From a virus, in the IMG/VR virus record IMGVR_UViG_3300033050_000049, positions 1-42,568 of that record: a DNA stretch of 42,568 nt, one strand, 5' to 3'. Position 1 is the first letter of the stretch. Every line of letters begins with the position of its first letter. The notes below the pieces were generated by a model. That model was not told the DNA's origin. It saw only the letters and a list, made by a program, of their open reading frames with translations, and made no database searches. This document shows, piece by piece, positions 16,124 through 24,741 of the stretch. Both the position numbers and the translations under genes were made by a program.

Positions 16124-16508
16124 TTAGTACACCGCCCGATACGCACACCTCACGTAAGGCCAAAAAGTCTTGCCCGTAAACTGTGCGGGCAAGTGCAATT
16201 TCCTCTTTCATACCGTTAACTAAATAATCGGGCGTAGCAAAGGAAGCCGACACCCCATCAACACTACTCGACGATATCGCCCCGACCCCAACTTGACCAC
16301 CCACTACACCAACGCTAGCGCGCTGTGCGATCAACCCAATCTGATGCGCAGATAAATAGATCACCGCATCATTAAAACAGACACCCCAAGCACCCGGTGT
16401 TAATTGCAGGGTCGAGTGGTCTAACCAGAATTGTACGGTGTCATCATCGGTGACTGACTCAGTAAATTCTGGCAATAACCCTCTGAACTCGGCAATAGTC
16501 GGCATCAT
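16080..16508 (-). CDS. Head-tail connector/adaptor, DUF4054 family
   Basis: The 142-residue protein is a DUF4054-type connector that binds under the portal. It starts with FRGLLPEFTESVTDDDTVQF and has WLDHSTLQLTPGAWGVCFNDAVIYLSAHQIG (split here only for description), a helical region typical of gp6-like adaptors. The C-terminus is glycine-rich (GGVLIGNGNG). It lies between the capsid and gp10-like genes as expected. Confidence 0.75.
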   Translation of the reverse strand: MMPTIAEFRGLLPEFTESVTDDDTVQFWLDHSTLQLTPGAWGVCFNDAVIYLSAHQIGLIAQRASVGVVGGQVGVGAISSSSVDGVSASFATPDYLVNGMKEEIALARTVYGQDFLALREVCVSGGVLIGNGNGRDSQTAQP

Positions 16509-16898
16509 CTATTTAGACTTAGCACGTTTAGGTTCTGGAGCAATACCCGGTGCGCTTTCCACACTTTTTACTTCATGCTTAATTTTGTCAGTGTCCGATG
16601 CTTCAGGCATCAATGACTCAGGCTTAACCGCGTCAGTGTTGTCAGCCCGAGTTGGCTCAGAAGGTGTTAGTGCACTCTCAGAGATTGTAATACGACCGAC
16701 CATCAAATGCCCTCGCAGTGCTGCATTACCTTTTTGCATCTTTTCCCAGACGTCTTTGTCGACTGACCCAACGCCACCCGGTGATAATGTCAACCGTGCG
16801 GTAGTGTCAGATGCCTTAGGTTTCCCGCGACCGTCAATAACCATAGGTAAGTGTAAAGTTAGAGGTGACAACATGTGATTTTTAATTGTGATTTTCAT
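16509..16898 (-). CDS. Hypothetical capsid-linked protein with disordered tail
   Basis: The 129-residue protein follows the major capsid gene by three bases. The first 75 residues are beta-rich (LPMVIDGRGKPKASDTTARL, then LSPGGVGSVDKDVW), and the last 50 are charged, low-complexity and probably disordered, ending RAKSK. It may be a minor head or decoration protein, but I do not recognise the family. Confidence 0.5.
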   Translation of the reverse strand: MKITIKNHMLSPLTLHLPMVIDGRGKPKASDTTARLTLSPGGVGSVDKDVWEKMQKGNAALRGHLMVGRITISESALTPSEPTRADNTDAVKPESLMPEASDTDKIKHEVKSVESAPGIAPEPKRAKSK

Positions 16899-16901
16899 AA
16901 C

Positions 16902-17864
16902 TTAAATCCCGTCGGTGTAACTCATTGATGCTGGGTAAGGCATATGATAAGACCCGATTTTATATTCGGCATAAATATTAACATCATAACCGTGCTCTTG
17001 AGGCTCCAACAATTGAAAAGGCAGTGGCCAAGGCACCATGATATTATCAGAGTCTTTATACTCAGCAACAACTAATCGTGCGGTGCCACCACTACCTGCT
17101 TCATCGAGATATCGAATAGGTTTAATATCCAACGGCTGACCCGTACGAGCGGTGTACACATTTGCCATCTTGATGTACTCAAGAATTGATTTACCCGCAG
17201 CATCATTAATCGTCTGCGAGCTGATAAATGCAAATTGATCACCTGGGATAAATACGGTATCAGGTAAATGCACAAAACGACTATTAACCCATGTCGTTGA
17301 TATCGCACTGTTAATATCAAATTGGATTTCATCCGGGGTCTTATTAACCCACAACGATGATGCACCTGCACCAATTGCCGCAGTACCGACCGGTACACCT
17401 GGATAATTTAACCAACCGTCAAACCCCACGTTTTCATCACCGTAAAACATTAAACCTTCAACGTGACGCTCGCACGCCATGCGCATATGCTTAGGTAAAT
17501 CGGTAAGCAAACTCTCATTATAGCCAAACTGTACTTGACGCGCATCTTCGCGATCAAAAATAGCCGCAACACCCGCCACTTCAATCGGGATTCGGTTTTT
17601 GCCGATAGTACGACCGACAGTCGGGATTGACTGATCGTGACGACCACGAAACGAACCCTGGCCGCGCCAATCACGCACACGATATGAGCGCTCAGTTGCA
17701 CCCGGATTAACTGCCGTGTCAACAGATGCCTCCGGGATCACTTCGCGCCATTGCAATTCACCGTATTTGACATCTCGAAAGGCTACGCTGATGTCCTCAA
17801 AAGCACCATAAACTAACTCCAACGCGCTGGTGCGCGAAGGGTCTGAACCAAATGTAAAAGGCAT
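16902..17864 (-). CDS. Major capsid protein, DUF2184 family
   Basis: The 320-residue protein fits the DUF2184 major capsid family (HK97 fold). It carries RSYRVRDWRGQGSF and ARQVQFGYNESLLTD, then ERHVEGLMFYGDENVGFDGWLN, the usual P-domain and spine landmarks, and a C-terminal LLEPQEHGYDVNIYAE. I start it at 17864, three bases after the cement gene; a longer reading to 17921 would overlap that gene and has no support. Confidence 0.85.
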   Translation of the reverse strand: MPFTFGSDPSRTSALELVYGAFEDISVAFRDVKYGELQWREVIPEASVDTAVNPGATERSYRVRDWRGQGSFRGRHDQSIPTVGRTIGKNRIPIEVAGVAAIFDREDARQVQFGYNESLLTDLPKHMRMACERHVEGLMFYGDENVGFDGWLNYPGVPVGTAAIGAGASSLWVNKTPDEIQFDINSAISTTWVNSRFVHLPDTVFIPGDQFAFISSQTINDAAGKSILEYIKMANVYTARTGQPLDIKPIRYLDEAGSGGTARLVVAEYKDSDNIMVPWPLPFQLLEPQEHGYDVNIYAEYKIGSYHMPYPASMSYTDGI

Positions 17865-17866
17865 GA

Positions 17867-18427
17867 TTAGTATCCTATTTCGATAATTGCAATGGAGTTT
17901 GCGACCGTGCTGTCGTACCACCTAATATTAGTTAGCTCGAGAGTGTCAATGCCTGCGGCCGCATTAGTAAATGACCCAATCGGGTTACCGTGACCAGTCG
18001 TGTCTTGACGGTACATAAAGACCCCGTCACCCGCTGTGATTGCAACCGGGGCTAACACAAATATTCGCCCTTGTCGCATGACCGGGGTCATGTTGCCCGG
18101 TGACCAAATTGGGTTACCTGTATCATCATTTTCTTGTGCACTGTCACGAACTACAATACCCACAAAGTTTGCGACAACACTTGCAGCAATCGGTGACATA
18201 ACTGAAAACGGTGCAGGTCGGTCAGCATAAACCCCCGCAGGGATAGTTAGAGCTGTGTCTTGCACCACCCCCACCCCCACGCTGATAACACTGGCATCAC
18301 TAACCGGGTAACTGTCAATCAACTGAGGGTCACCCTGCGTTGCAATTTGACCCGGGAAACCGCGGCTCGGATGATCAAAATAATCAGTTTGTACACTGCC
18401 TTGGATTGTACCTCGGAAACCACTCAT
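17867..18427 (-). CDS. Structural cement protein (gp24-like)
   Basis: The 186-residue beta-rich protein has the pattern of head-stabilising cement proteins next to DUF2184 capsids: PSRGFPGQIATQGDPQLIDSY at the start (about residues 20-41), FVGIVVRDS in the middle and FVLAPVAITAGDGVFMY towards the end. Such proteins bind the outside of the capsid at three-fold positions. It lies between the protease/scaffold and capsid genes, with touching ends on both sides. Confidence 0.65.
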   Translation of the reverse strand: MSGFRGTIQGSVQTDYFDHPSRGFPGQIATQGDPQLIDSYPVSDASVISVGVGVVQDTALTIPAGVYADRPAPFSVMSPIAASVVANFVGIVVRDSAQENDDTGNPIWSPGNMTPVMRQGRIFVLAPVAITAGDGVFMYRQDTTGHGNPIGSFTNAAAGIDTLELTNIRWYDSTVANSIAIIEIGY

Positions 18428-19605
18428 TATTTACCTCCGGTTTTATATTCGTTATAAGCACTGTAACCTAACGAATCTTTGTTAGTCACTTTTGCTCGAT
18501 CACTATTAAAAACCTCAGAACCCGCAACCTTGGATTTAGATTTCGGCGTGAGTTCGCGAATGGTGTTAAATACACCCTTTACAAATGATTCGTCTTTCGC
18601 GAAATCATCACTTAACGGCTCTTTACGGATTGCGTTAACTACATGTAGTCGCAACTTGTGACCTCGTAGACCCTTAATAGAGTTATTTGCTTTTTCTTTA
18701 TCCTCGTAAGCGTCATTGTCAACGAGAGCATCGACTGAATTCATTTGCTCCTCAGCCATTTCCTCAGCCATATTTTCGAGCGAATCACCTGACGTAAGCT
18801 CTTCAATACGATCTTTTAGCTGGTTAATGACACCCATTGCTTCTGCCAATTTTTCCTCAGCATTAGTCATTTCAACCTTGGCTTCATCCGCGCTGTTCAT
18901 AGCCGCTTCGATTGCCTGAGCACTTAAAGCTTCATTGTGCACATGCATTGCAAGCGCACCACTCAGTACCGCTGCATCCGCATTAACTACGCGGATCGCA
19001 CGCTTATCTGCCAACTCTATTGTTGTTACTTCCATCGATTCCGCTCCAGTTTGTTTATTTAAGATTCGCACTTCACGACCGCCACGACCTTCGCCGGGTG
19101 GTAGCAGGGCAACGTGGTTAAAACGTATTGCATTTTGTGCAACGTCATAACCCACCCCTTCATACTCACCAGGTTCCACAGTGTATTGCGCTGTGTAAGC
19201 ACTTGATATTTCAGTAAATTCACCTGACTTGATTTTTGCAATAGCCTCCGGGTCTCTAATTGATAGATCAACTTCGAGATACGGCCCAGACCTACGCGCT
19301 TCACCTGCAACACTACCCACTTCATGATTCTTGCGTTCATTATCCACTTCGATCCACTCGTGATAGCCACCGATGACTGGCATGCCCTCGATGCTTTGCA
19401 TAGCGTGCGGGTTAAATATGGCATCTGGTGGTACATTGACACTAACAACATCTGGTAGCCCATCAAGTTTTGGGTCATCACCCAACTCCCCCCGACCATA
19501 CCCCATAACGCCACAGCTAATCAAGCGTATCGTAATTCTCAAAAAGCCATTGTCATCTATCTGCCAATCTCGACCAACTTGTGTACGTTCATAAAGCATT
19601 TCCAA
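18427..19605 (-). CDS. DUF2213 head maturation protein with scaffold-like C-terminus
   Basis: The 392-residue protein has an N-terminal DUF2213 domain (about residues 1-170), with RLISCGVMGYGRGELG, PVIGGYHEWIEV, DLSIRDPEAIAKIKSGEFTEIS and NHVALLPPGEGRGG, as in phage prohead proteases of this class. The C-terminal half is acidic and coiled-coil-like (NAEEKLAEAMGVINQLKDRIEEL), a scaffold signature. A single polypeptide probably supplies both protease and scaffold. It overlaps the head morphogenesis gene by 17 bases. Confidence 0.75.
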   Translation of the reverse strand: MEMLYERTQVGRDWQIDDNGFLRITIRLISCGVMGYGRGELGDDPKLDGLPDVVSVNVPPDAIFNPHAMQSIEGMPVIGGYHEWIEVDNERKNHEVGSVAGEARRSGPYLEVDLSIRDPEAIAKIKSGEFTEISSAYTAQYTVEPGEYEGVGYDVAQNAIRFNHVALLPPGEGRGGREVRILNKQTGAESMEVTTIELADKRAIRVVNADAAVLSGALAMHVHNEALSAQAIEAAMNSADEAKVEMTNAEEKLAEAMGVINQLKDRIEELTSGDSLENMAEEMAEEQMNSVDALVDNDAYEDKEKANNSIKGLRGHKLRLHVVNAIRKEPLSDDFAKDESFVKGVFNTIRELTPKSKSKVAGSEVFNSDRAKVTNKDSLGYSAYNEYKTGGK

Positions 19606-20425
19606 TCACCTTTTCTAACTCAATTAGAGGTTCAGCAAAGCACCGACATTGTATTGCTTCACCTGGCCCGCCGTCGGCTGGCAGTGTATCCCACCGATAA
19701 ACTCGACCTTCGCGGGAAAAATGATCACCGTGAGATCGGGAAGGGTCGTTAGGTCCACCGGGGGCACCGGTCACCCTGATATCTTGCACCGTCCGCCAAA
19801 TAAATCGCTCAATCCCGACATCCCGCTGCCTAACAGAATTTAGTGCACCAATAAATTTGGCGGTCTGGTCACGAGCAATCAACCTAGCTCTTTGATCGGT
19901 TTGTGATCCTAGTGCACGCAATCGGTTAGTTAATGACCCTTCTTTAAAACCCTTACCCTCAAAATTATCAAGAATTGCACGCTGTACATTTTTAAAGTGC
20001 TCAGCGGGGATACTCGATATCAAGCTGACATTTTCGGCTAACGCTTTGTCGATGACACCGGCGACCGCCTTACTTGATAATATCTCAGCACTACTAACAC
20101 CTAGCGTCTTACGCAATATTTTTTCAACCTTTCGGCGATTAGCATCATCCATTTTAACAATACTCGATGCTGCTACATTGGCTGCCGCTGAATCAAACCT
20201 TAAGTTAGCTTGACGTAATTCAGATTGTACCCTAGATTGAATTGTGGTCATTGACTCACCTGCTGAAACTGCACGAGCTATCAACATGGTCTGTCGCTTG
20301 AGCATTACAGTCAGTCCGAGTAATGCCTTACGATATTCGACCTCATGTGATTTAGTAACTTTAGCCGCCACCCCCCGCTTTGACCCTTTCCCGCCGCGCG
20401 CATCACTACCGAGAATTAGAGGCAT
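19589..20425 (-). CDS. Head morphogenesis protein, Mu gpF-like
   Basis: The 278-residue protein is mainly helical, with a C-terminal domain of the Mu F/SPP1 gp7 type. Typical pieces are RLIARDQTAKFIGALNSVRQR, FIWRTVQDIRVT, then RSHGDHFSREGRVYRWD and PGEAIQCRCFAEP. It is a minor head protein that associates with the portal and probably with DNA. Its position between portal and protease genes agrees. Confidence 0.8.
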   Translation of the reverse strand: MPLILGSDARGGKGSKRGVAAKVTKSHEVEYRKALLGLTVMLKRQTMLIARAVSAGESMTTIQSRVQSELRQANLRFDSAAANVAASSIVKMDDANRRKVEKILRKTLGVSSAEILSSKAVAGVIDKALAENVSLISSIPAEHFKNVQRAILDNFEGKGFKEGSLTNRLRALGSQTDQRARLIARDQTAKFIGALNSVRQRDVGIERFIWRTVQDIRVTGAPGGPNDPSRSHGDHFSREGRVYRWDTLPADGGPGEAIQCRCFAEPLIELEKVIGNAL

Positions 20426-21732
20426 TAGTTAGTACCCTCAAAGTCATAATGCCCCAACGCACTTAGAGCCTCGAGAGCTTGCTCGGGGGTAATCACATCG
20501 TGTAATACTAAGTTAGTTAGTGCGGTCGAGTCGGCACCACGAGTCGTAGCGGCATCGCTTTCGGAAGGTGACCACATTGGTGGGAATTCTATCTCGACAC
20601 TTTCGGGGTTAACCTCAGGTAGTATAGAGGGTAGTGCGACCCTTAAAAACTTTTCAAGCTGCGGGCGCAAACGTGACTCTCGACCGTCATCAATCGCATT
20701 ATAATAATTTTCTAAATCCGACTTACCAGTGGCATTAAGCCCGCCCGGTGCCTCACCTAAAAATCGAGTAGCCGGGATATCGCTAGCAGCACTGATAATC
20801 TGTAAAAACTGTTGCAATAATTCAGGGACGCCGCCGAATGATGCAGACCACTGATCAATATTAATTTCCTTGCCGTCGATCATAGCCGCTTGATACATGC
20901 TCATTTGATCTGTCATTGTTTGTAATGCGGCAATAGCATCAGTACCACCGGTCGTGCTCAGTTGTGCTTTAAGACTGCCGTTATTTATGAGCACTATACT
21001 TGCACGCTGTATTAGCTGCATAGCAGACTGTCGAGCGCTCACACTGCGTATTATATCGTCATAAATTGCAGCGAGTACTGACACACCAAAACCGTCATAA
21101 CTACCTTTTATAAACCCAATATCTGTGGCTTCGTTGTCAGTCAGCGGATCACCATCAAATATTAACAATCGACTATGATGCACAGCTTGCCCAATAACAT
21201 GATAAGTTTCCGGCTTGCCGAAGCGCGCACTAAGCGGGTTAGTGTCATACTCAAGCTGAGATACACGACTGCGCGGAATAACGTTGGTAAATATTAAATT
21301 ACCTTCTGAAATTGCAGAGTGCTCAACCGGTTTGCTTGCGTCGTCATCACTGCGCAAACCCATCACAATCACTGCCCCGCCAACTAATCTCTCTAATTTA
21401 AGAGCTTGTCGAAGTGCACGATTAAATTGTAATTTAGATAATGCCGAGGTGAGTGTGCAAGTTTGGTCATCACCAAGACCACTGTACGTCCAGCCTTTGC
21501 GCAAAATGTCCTGGACCGGAATATCAACAATTTTGCGAGCTGTCCACTCTTTATAGTATAACTCACCCCATTCGCGCGACTGTAGGCTTGCCGACCGAGT
21601 GCGGTCGAGTGGGTGTGAGCTTGATCGCTGTATCCGCGCATTATTACCATGATCTTGAGCTTGACCTTGACCTGCACTTGACACTACACGACTATTAGTA
21701 GTCTTTGTACGCTTGCGATTGCGACGAGACAT
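20425..21732 (-). CDS. Portal protein, DUF1073 type
   Basis: The 435-residue protein is a portal of the DUF1073 class. It forms the dodecameric channel at one capsid vertex. Seen in the sequence are LYYKEWTARKIVDIPVQDILRKGW-like wording near residue 57, LKLERLVGGAVIVMGL, SDIPATRFLGEAPGGLNATG (about residues 320-339) and LENYYNAIDDGRES. The last of these is a hallmark of these portals. Its 3' end overlaps the Mu F-like gene by one base. Confidence 0.82.
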   Translation of the reverse strand: MSRRNRKRTKTTNSRVVSSAGQGQAQDHGNNARIQRSSSHPLDRTRSASLQSREWGELYYKEWTARKIVDIPVQDILRKGWTYSGLGDDQTCTLTSALSKLQFNRALRQALKLERLVGGAVIVMGLRSDDDASKPVEHSAISEGNLIFTNVIPRSRVSQLEYDTNPLSARFGKPETYHVIGQAVHHSRLLIFDGDPLTDNEATDIGFIKGSYDGFGVSVLAAIYDDIIRSVSARQSAMQLIQRASIVLINNGSLKAQLSTTGGTDAIAALQTMTDQMSMYQAAMIDGKEINIDQWSASFGGVPELLQQFLQIISAASDIPATRFLGEAPGGLNATGKSDLENYYNAIDDGRESRLRPQLEKFLRVALPSILPEVNPESVEIEFPPMWSPSESDAATTRGADSTALTNLVLHDVITPEQALEALSALGHYDFEGTN

Positions 21733-21734
21733 AA

Positions 21735-22088
21735 CTAAATATGCACCCCAAAGATTTTAAATATGAGCGGGGCACCCGCCCAAGACAATAATAAAGTACC
21801 GGCAATGATCATGCCGATCTGTTTGTAACGCCATTTATCAATCCCGTCTAACCTATCGACCACTTTGTTTTGTTTAATTGTCAACGCATTGATCTGATCT
21901 TTGAGCGATACAATAGCAACTAATTCTAAAGAGTGATTGATAGTTGTCCGCTCAACTTGCAAAAACCTAGAATTTACGTCAACTCGCAGCTCCTTAATCT
22001 CATTTTGCATATTGTCTAAACTATTTGCGATATTAGTCAAAGTAGCCTCAATTTGTCCAATCAATCTATCATTTATGTCATCAGTCAT
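21735..22088 (-). CDS. Coiled-coil protein with C-terminal membrane segment (XhlA-like)
   Basis: The 117-residue protein has a long heptad-rich helix (about residues 5-85) and a single C-terminal hydrophobic segment (IGMIIAGTLLLSWAGAPLIF). That layout recalls XhlA-type hemolysin/holin-associated proteins, but placement beside the portal rather than the lysis genes is unusual. The start at 22088 (MTDDIND) is my choice; 22106 is also possible and neither has a strong ribosome-binding site. Function not established. Confidence 0.55.
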   Translation of the reverse strand: MTDDINDRLIGQIEATLTNIANSLDNMQNEIKELRVDVNSRFLQVERTTINHSLELVAIVSLKDQINALTIKQNKVVDRLDGIDKWRYKQIGMIIAGTLLLSWAGAPLIFKIFGVHI

Positions 22089-22140
22089 CTTGCAATTATA
22101 TATCATCTAAAAAGCAATGACAAACCGAGTGTTGATAGTT

Positions 22141-22214
22141 AATTATAGTTTCTATTTTTAGAGACAAGTGTTATACTGCACTCACACACTAGCAAACAAT
22201 AGAGAGATTAAATT
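22141..22214 (+). promoter_or_regulatory. Duplicated leader/promoter, copy 1
   Basis: The leader contains GTTTCTA-TTTT-TAGAGAC (an imperfect 7-base hairpin), followed by an extended -10, TGTTATACT, and the shared string CACACACTAGCAAACAATAG before the start codon. A near-identical leader lies at 22563-22638. A bound regulator at the hairpin word could control both genes. Promoter function is inferred. Confidence 0.55.
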
Positions 22215-22568
22215 ATGCAAATATCAATCGAAAATGGTGTATACAACGAAAGACGTTACAGTAAACCTTGGATTGCTAAAGTTGACTTTATAGATAATAA
22301 AAAAGGTAATTTTAGTTTTGGTGATTTTATAGGTGAGCACGGTTATGGGGGTGTTTGCGAACTCGAAAATATTAAACAGGGTGATATCATTGCAGTTGGA
22401 CAAAAAGATTTCCGCAAACCCGGTAATTCGACACCTCGTTTTTATATTGTCGAAGCATCAATTGATATCACAATCGCAGAGGGGGCATGCGAAAATGACT
22501 ACGAAGAGCAAGGATTAAGAGGAGTGTCAAAACGGGAAGTGTACAGACATGCTAAAAAGTCTAATTAA
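22215..22568 (+). CDS. Hypothetical 117-residue early protein (cassette A)
   Basis: I do not recognise this family. The protein is beta-rich: VYNERRYSKPWIAKVDF at the N-terminus, then a GDFIGEHGYGGV turn and GDIIAVGQKDFR in the middle. It ends HAKKSN, the same six residues that end the next gene's product. That shared end is encoded by a 22-base repeat which also holds the first codons of the helix-turn-helix gene in the second copy. The gene looks like the occupant of an exchangeable slot. Confidence 0.6.
   Translation: MQISIENGVYNERRYSKPWIAKVDFIDNKKGNFSFGDFIGEHGYGGVCELENIKQGDIIAVGQKDFRKPGNSTPRFYIVEASIDITIAEGACENDYEEQGLRGVSKREVYRHAKKSN
22547..22568 (+). repeat. 22-base 3' cassette tag, copy 1 (copy 2 at 22983-23004)
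   Basis: Identical 22-base strings beginning ACATGCTAAAAAG and ending with the TAA stop close both cassette genes. In copy 2 the internal ATG opens the helix-turn-helix gene (MLKSLI...). In copy 1 the same reading gives MLKSLI and then a stop soon after, a relic start. This marks the duplication boundary. Confidence 0.85.
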
Positions 22569-22638
22569 TAGTTTCTATTTTTAGAAACGAGTGTTATGCT
22601 GAACCCACACACTAGCAAACAATAGAGAGATTAAGATT
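22563..22638 (+). promoter_or_regulatory. Duplicated leader/promoter, copy 2
   Basis: This second copy has a perfect hairpin word, GTTTCTA-TTTT-TAGAAAC (22571-22588), a weaker extended -10 (TGTTATGCT), and the same CACACACTAGCAAACAATAG leader with AGAGAG as the ribosome-binding region. Apart from a few substitutions and one inserted base it matches 22141-22214. Confidence 0.55.
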
Positions 22639-23004
22639 ATGAATACAGTAATAATAGATCAAAGCAAAAAGATTTTATTAAACATAAAAGAAGTGTTTAT
22701 CCACTTTGATAACTCAGCCATCAGCGATGATGCACAATCAACAATAAAGGTTCTGCTGGGGGTGGTTGTGAATGAAAAGGCGGACAAAGGTCAAGATGTG
22801 TCGGGTCTATTAGACTCAGTTTGCCGCCTGAACACTCAGCTTCAACCATCTTTCACTGACCAACTGCAACGAAGTGTAAAGCTTTATTCTAAAGAACAGA
22901 CAGACGAAACCGCAGCAATTTGCGGTCTGATTACTGCGAGAATAAACACTTTAATAATGATACTGGCAGCTAGACTTGAAACACATGCTAAAAAGTCTAA
23001 TTAA
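22639..23004 (+). CDS. Hypothetical 121-residue helical protein (cassette B)
   Basis: The protein is almost all helical, with no recognised motif. Segments include KILLNIKEVFIHFDNSA, LLDSVCRLNTQLQPSF and ICGLITARINTLIMILAARL. It ends HAKKSN like cassette A, because the 3' tag is shared. Its 3' end overlaps the helix-turn-helix gene by 20 bases. The unrelated body between conserved ends suggests gene exchange at this position. Confidence 0.6.
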   Translation: MNTVIIDQSKKILLNIKEVFIHFDNSAISDDAQSTIKVLLGVVVNEKADKGQDVSGLLDSVCRLNTQLQPSFTDQLQRSVKLYSKEQTDETAAICGLITARINTLIMILAARLETHAKKSN

Positions 23005-23182
23005 ATCATTACCTGGGGAAACTTGGGATAACAAAGTTGTTGAGTGTGCGAGAATTATTGGCCGGTCACGCTCAACAATCTACCAGTGGTTGAGTGATAA
23101 TCCACCAATCCCGGAAATCACACTCGACGCGCTCATATATCGAATAGGAGATAAACAACATGTACACACTAACCGTAAGTAG
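22985..23182 (+). CDS. Helix-turn-helix regulator in the 22-kb island
   Basis: The 65-residue protein contains a clear Cro-like helix-turn-helix: ECARIIGRSRSTIYQWLSDN, then PPIPEITLDALIYRIGD, the common phage pattern. The start at 22985 lies inside the cassette tag. A TTG at 22976 in frame is the alternative. It overlaps the next gene by 23 bases. It is a candidate to bind the GTTTCTA hairpin word in the two leaders upstream. Confidence 0.65.
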   Translation: MLKSLIKSLPGETWDNKVVECARIIGRSRSTIYQWLSDNPPIPEITLDALIYRIGDKQHVHTNRK

Positions 23183-23345
23183 AGACCCCACTGACGATGA
23201 CTACTACATAGCGCGCTATACTGGTAGCACCTCCGGTAAGGTTTGGTATCTTGCGCATGAGGGGACTTTATGTGACGCAATTAATGAGGCACTCGAATAT
23301 TGGGGTTTGGACGAAGATGACTTAATCATCGAAGCATCTAACTAG
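23160..23345 (+). CDS. Hypothetical 61-residue acidic protein
   Basis: The small protein (MYTLTVSRDPTDDDYY at the start, DAINEALEYWGLDEDD near the end) has no family I recognise. AGGAG lies about 10 bases before the ATG. It overlaps the helix-turn-helix gene and stops four bases short of the convergent large terminase gene. It repeats the arrangement of 2244-2477, where a small acidic product follows a helix-turn-helix gene. Confidence 0.6.
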   Translation: MYTLTVSRDPTDDDYYIARYTGSTSGKVWYLAHEGTLCDAINEALEYWGLDEDDLIIEASN

Positions 23346-23349
23346 TACT

Positions 23350-24741
23350 TTACTTAATGATAGACCAAGTCAGCACGGCCATTGTCATCGTGTCGACTTG
23401 GTCATCATGCGTATGTGACATATCGGCCTGAAATCCTGTGCATTCATCCACAAACCCGGTGACCCACGGTGCCGTTTCAGCGCCAGGCAACCACACTTTA
23501 CCCTCATAAATCGACCAACTGGCCGCCTTAACTCGTGATACCTTATCGTCGCCCTGCAATTCAAAATCACTCGGCAACCACGGGATTACCTTAATTTCGG
23601 TATATTCTTCAAGTACTTGGATAAGACTTGTCCCACTCACTTTATCCTCAATAAACATACCGACCGGCGCAATCCCGTGCACCAAGTCCGAGTGCTTATC
23701 CCAAAACACTTTAGCGTGCCTAACTAAATCGGGAAATGCCCAGCGGCCCCGCACTTGGTCTAACAAATACAGTCGTTTATCATCCTCGGCACCCCAGAAC
23801 TGAAATACAGTAGGGTCGTTAGCGTCTTTGGTTTTCATCGAGGTGTCTGCTGTGATGAAAGTCAAGCGGCAACGCTTCTTGACTTCTTCCAAATCACTAT
23901 AATACTGCCACCACTCCTCTTTTATAACACTACCCGTGGGGTGGCGCGGTTCTTGCTGATACTGTGACCAGTATGTAAATTCATCCACTTGTTCAAGTTT
24001 TTTAAGATAACCTAATGATGCGGTCGATTCCCAAGTTGCAACATCAGCAACGCGGTCATGTCCGGGTATTTTTACCTGATACCACAGTTCCGGCTCATTC
24101 GCAAGCACCCAACCTGATAAGTCACCCGGGTGGGTGCGTTGTGCTATTAAAATATAAGGGGTGTCGGTCTTATTTCGTCGGTTTTGCGCGGTGCCCGTAT
24201 ACCAATCAATATTTTTCTTACGCATGATCTCACTGCGTGAATCACCAGGTTTGATGGGGTCATCAATCCCAAAAAAGCCGGCAAATCCTTTACGCTTTTG
24301 CCCTGCACCAAAACCAGTTATAGCACCGCCCACACCCGCCGCTCGTAGCCCCCCGCGCATGGTAGTATGGAACTCATCCATGCGATCCGAGCGAGCCCTA
24401 TCGAGGTTAGCAGCGGGAAACATCGAGCGATACCATTCTTCGCGCATTGTATTGCGAATTTTATCAGAACTTTCCTTGGCTCTCTCTTTGACATATGCGC
24501 TAAGTATATATAGTGAGTCCGGCAAGTGCCCAATCGACCATTCAACCGCCGCTTCCAGCAAATCCGTTTTACCGAATCGTGGGGGTAAATTAATAACTAA
24601 ATTACGCTTACCATCAGGCAGTTCACCGGCAATGCACAATTCGATTGCGCGACAAATAGTGGTGACATGTGGTAACACTAAAAATAAACTGTTACGTGAT
24701 TTTGCCTTGGCTCTCACATAATCAACTAGTCTCAGCATCAA
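23350..24741 (-). CDS. terL: Large terminase subunit
   Basis: The 463-residue protein is the DNA-packaging motor. The ATPase shows a Walker A, PPRFGKT, at residues 53-59 and a Walker B-like FFGIDDPIK at about 156-164. A QRTHPGDLSGW segment follows (201-211), and QQEPR lies at about 262-266. The nuclease domain has TADTS (D299), IEDKVSG about 70 residues further on and a C-terminal HDDQVDTM, the three metal-binding acidic sites. It overlaps the small subunit by 20 bases. Confidence 0.92.
   Translation of the reverse strand: MMLRLVDYVRAKAKSRNSLFLVLPHVTTICRAIELCIAGELPDGKRNLVINLPPRFGKTDLLEAAVEWSIGHLPDSLYILSAYVKERAKESSDKIRNTMREEWYRSMFPAANLDRARSDRMDEFHTTMRGGLRAAGVGGAITGFGAGQKRKGFAGFFGIDDPIKPGDSRSEIMRKKNIDWYTGTAQNRRNKTDTPYILIAQRTHPGDLSGWVLANEPELWYQVKIPGHDRVADVATWESTASLGYLKKLEQVDEFTYWSQYQQEPRHPTGSVIKEEWWQYYSDLEEVKKRCRLTFITADTSMKTKDANDPTVFQFWGAEDDKRLYLLDQVRGRWAFPDLVRHAKVFWDKHSDLVHGIAPVGMFIEDKVSGTSLIQVLEEYTEIKVIPWLPSDFELQGDDKVSRVKAASWSIYEGKVWLPGAETAPWVTGFVDECTGFQADMSHTHDDQVDTMTMAVLTWSIIK

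Noticed and set aside
17867-17921. Longer major capsid start at 17921
   Set aside because: It would overlap the cement gene. The MPFTFGSDPS start at 17864 sits right after the upstream stop and fits the family.
24161-24721. Plus-strand open frame opposite the large terminase
   Set aside because: The terminase reading has all expected motifs. The opposite frame is rich in S, P and R with no ribosome-binding site, typical of an antisense shadow.
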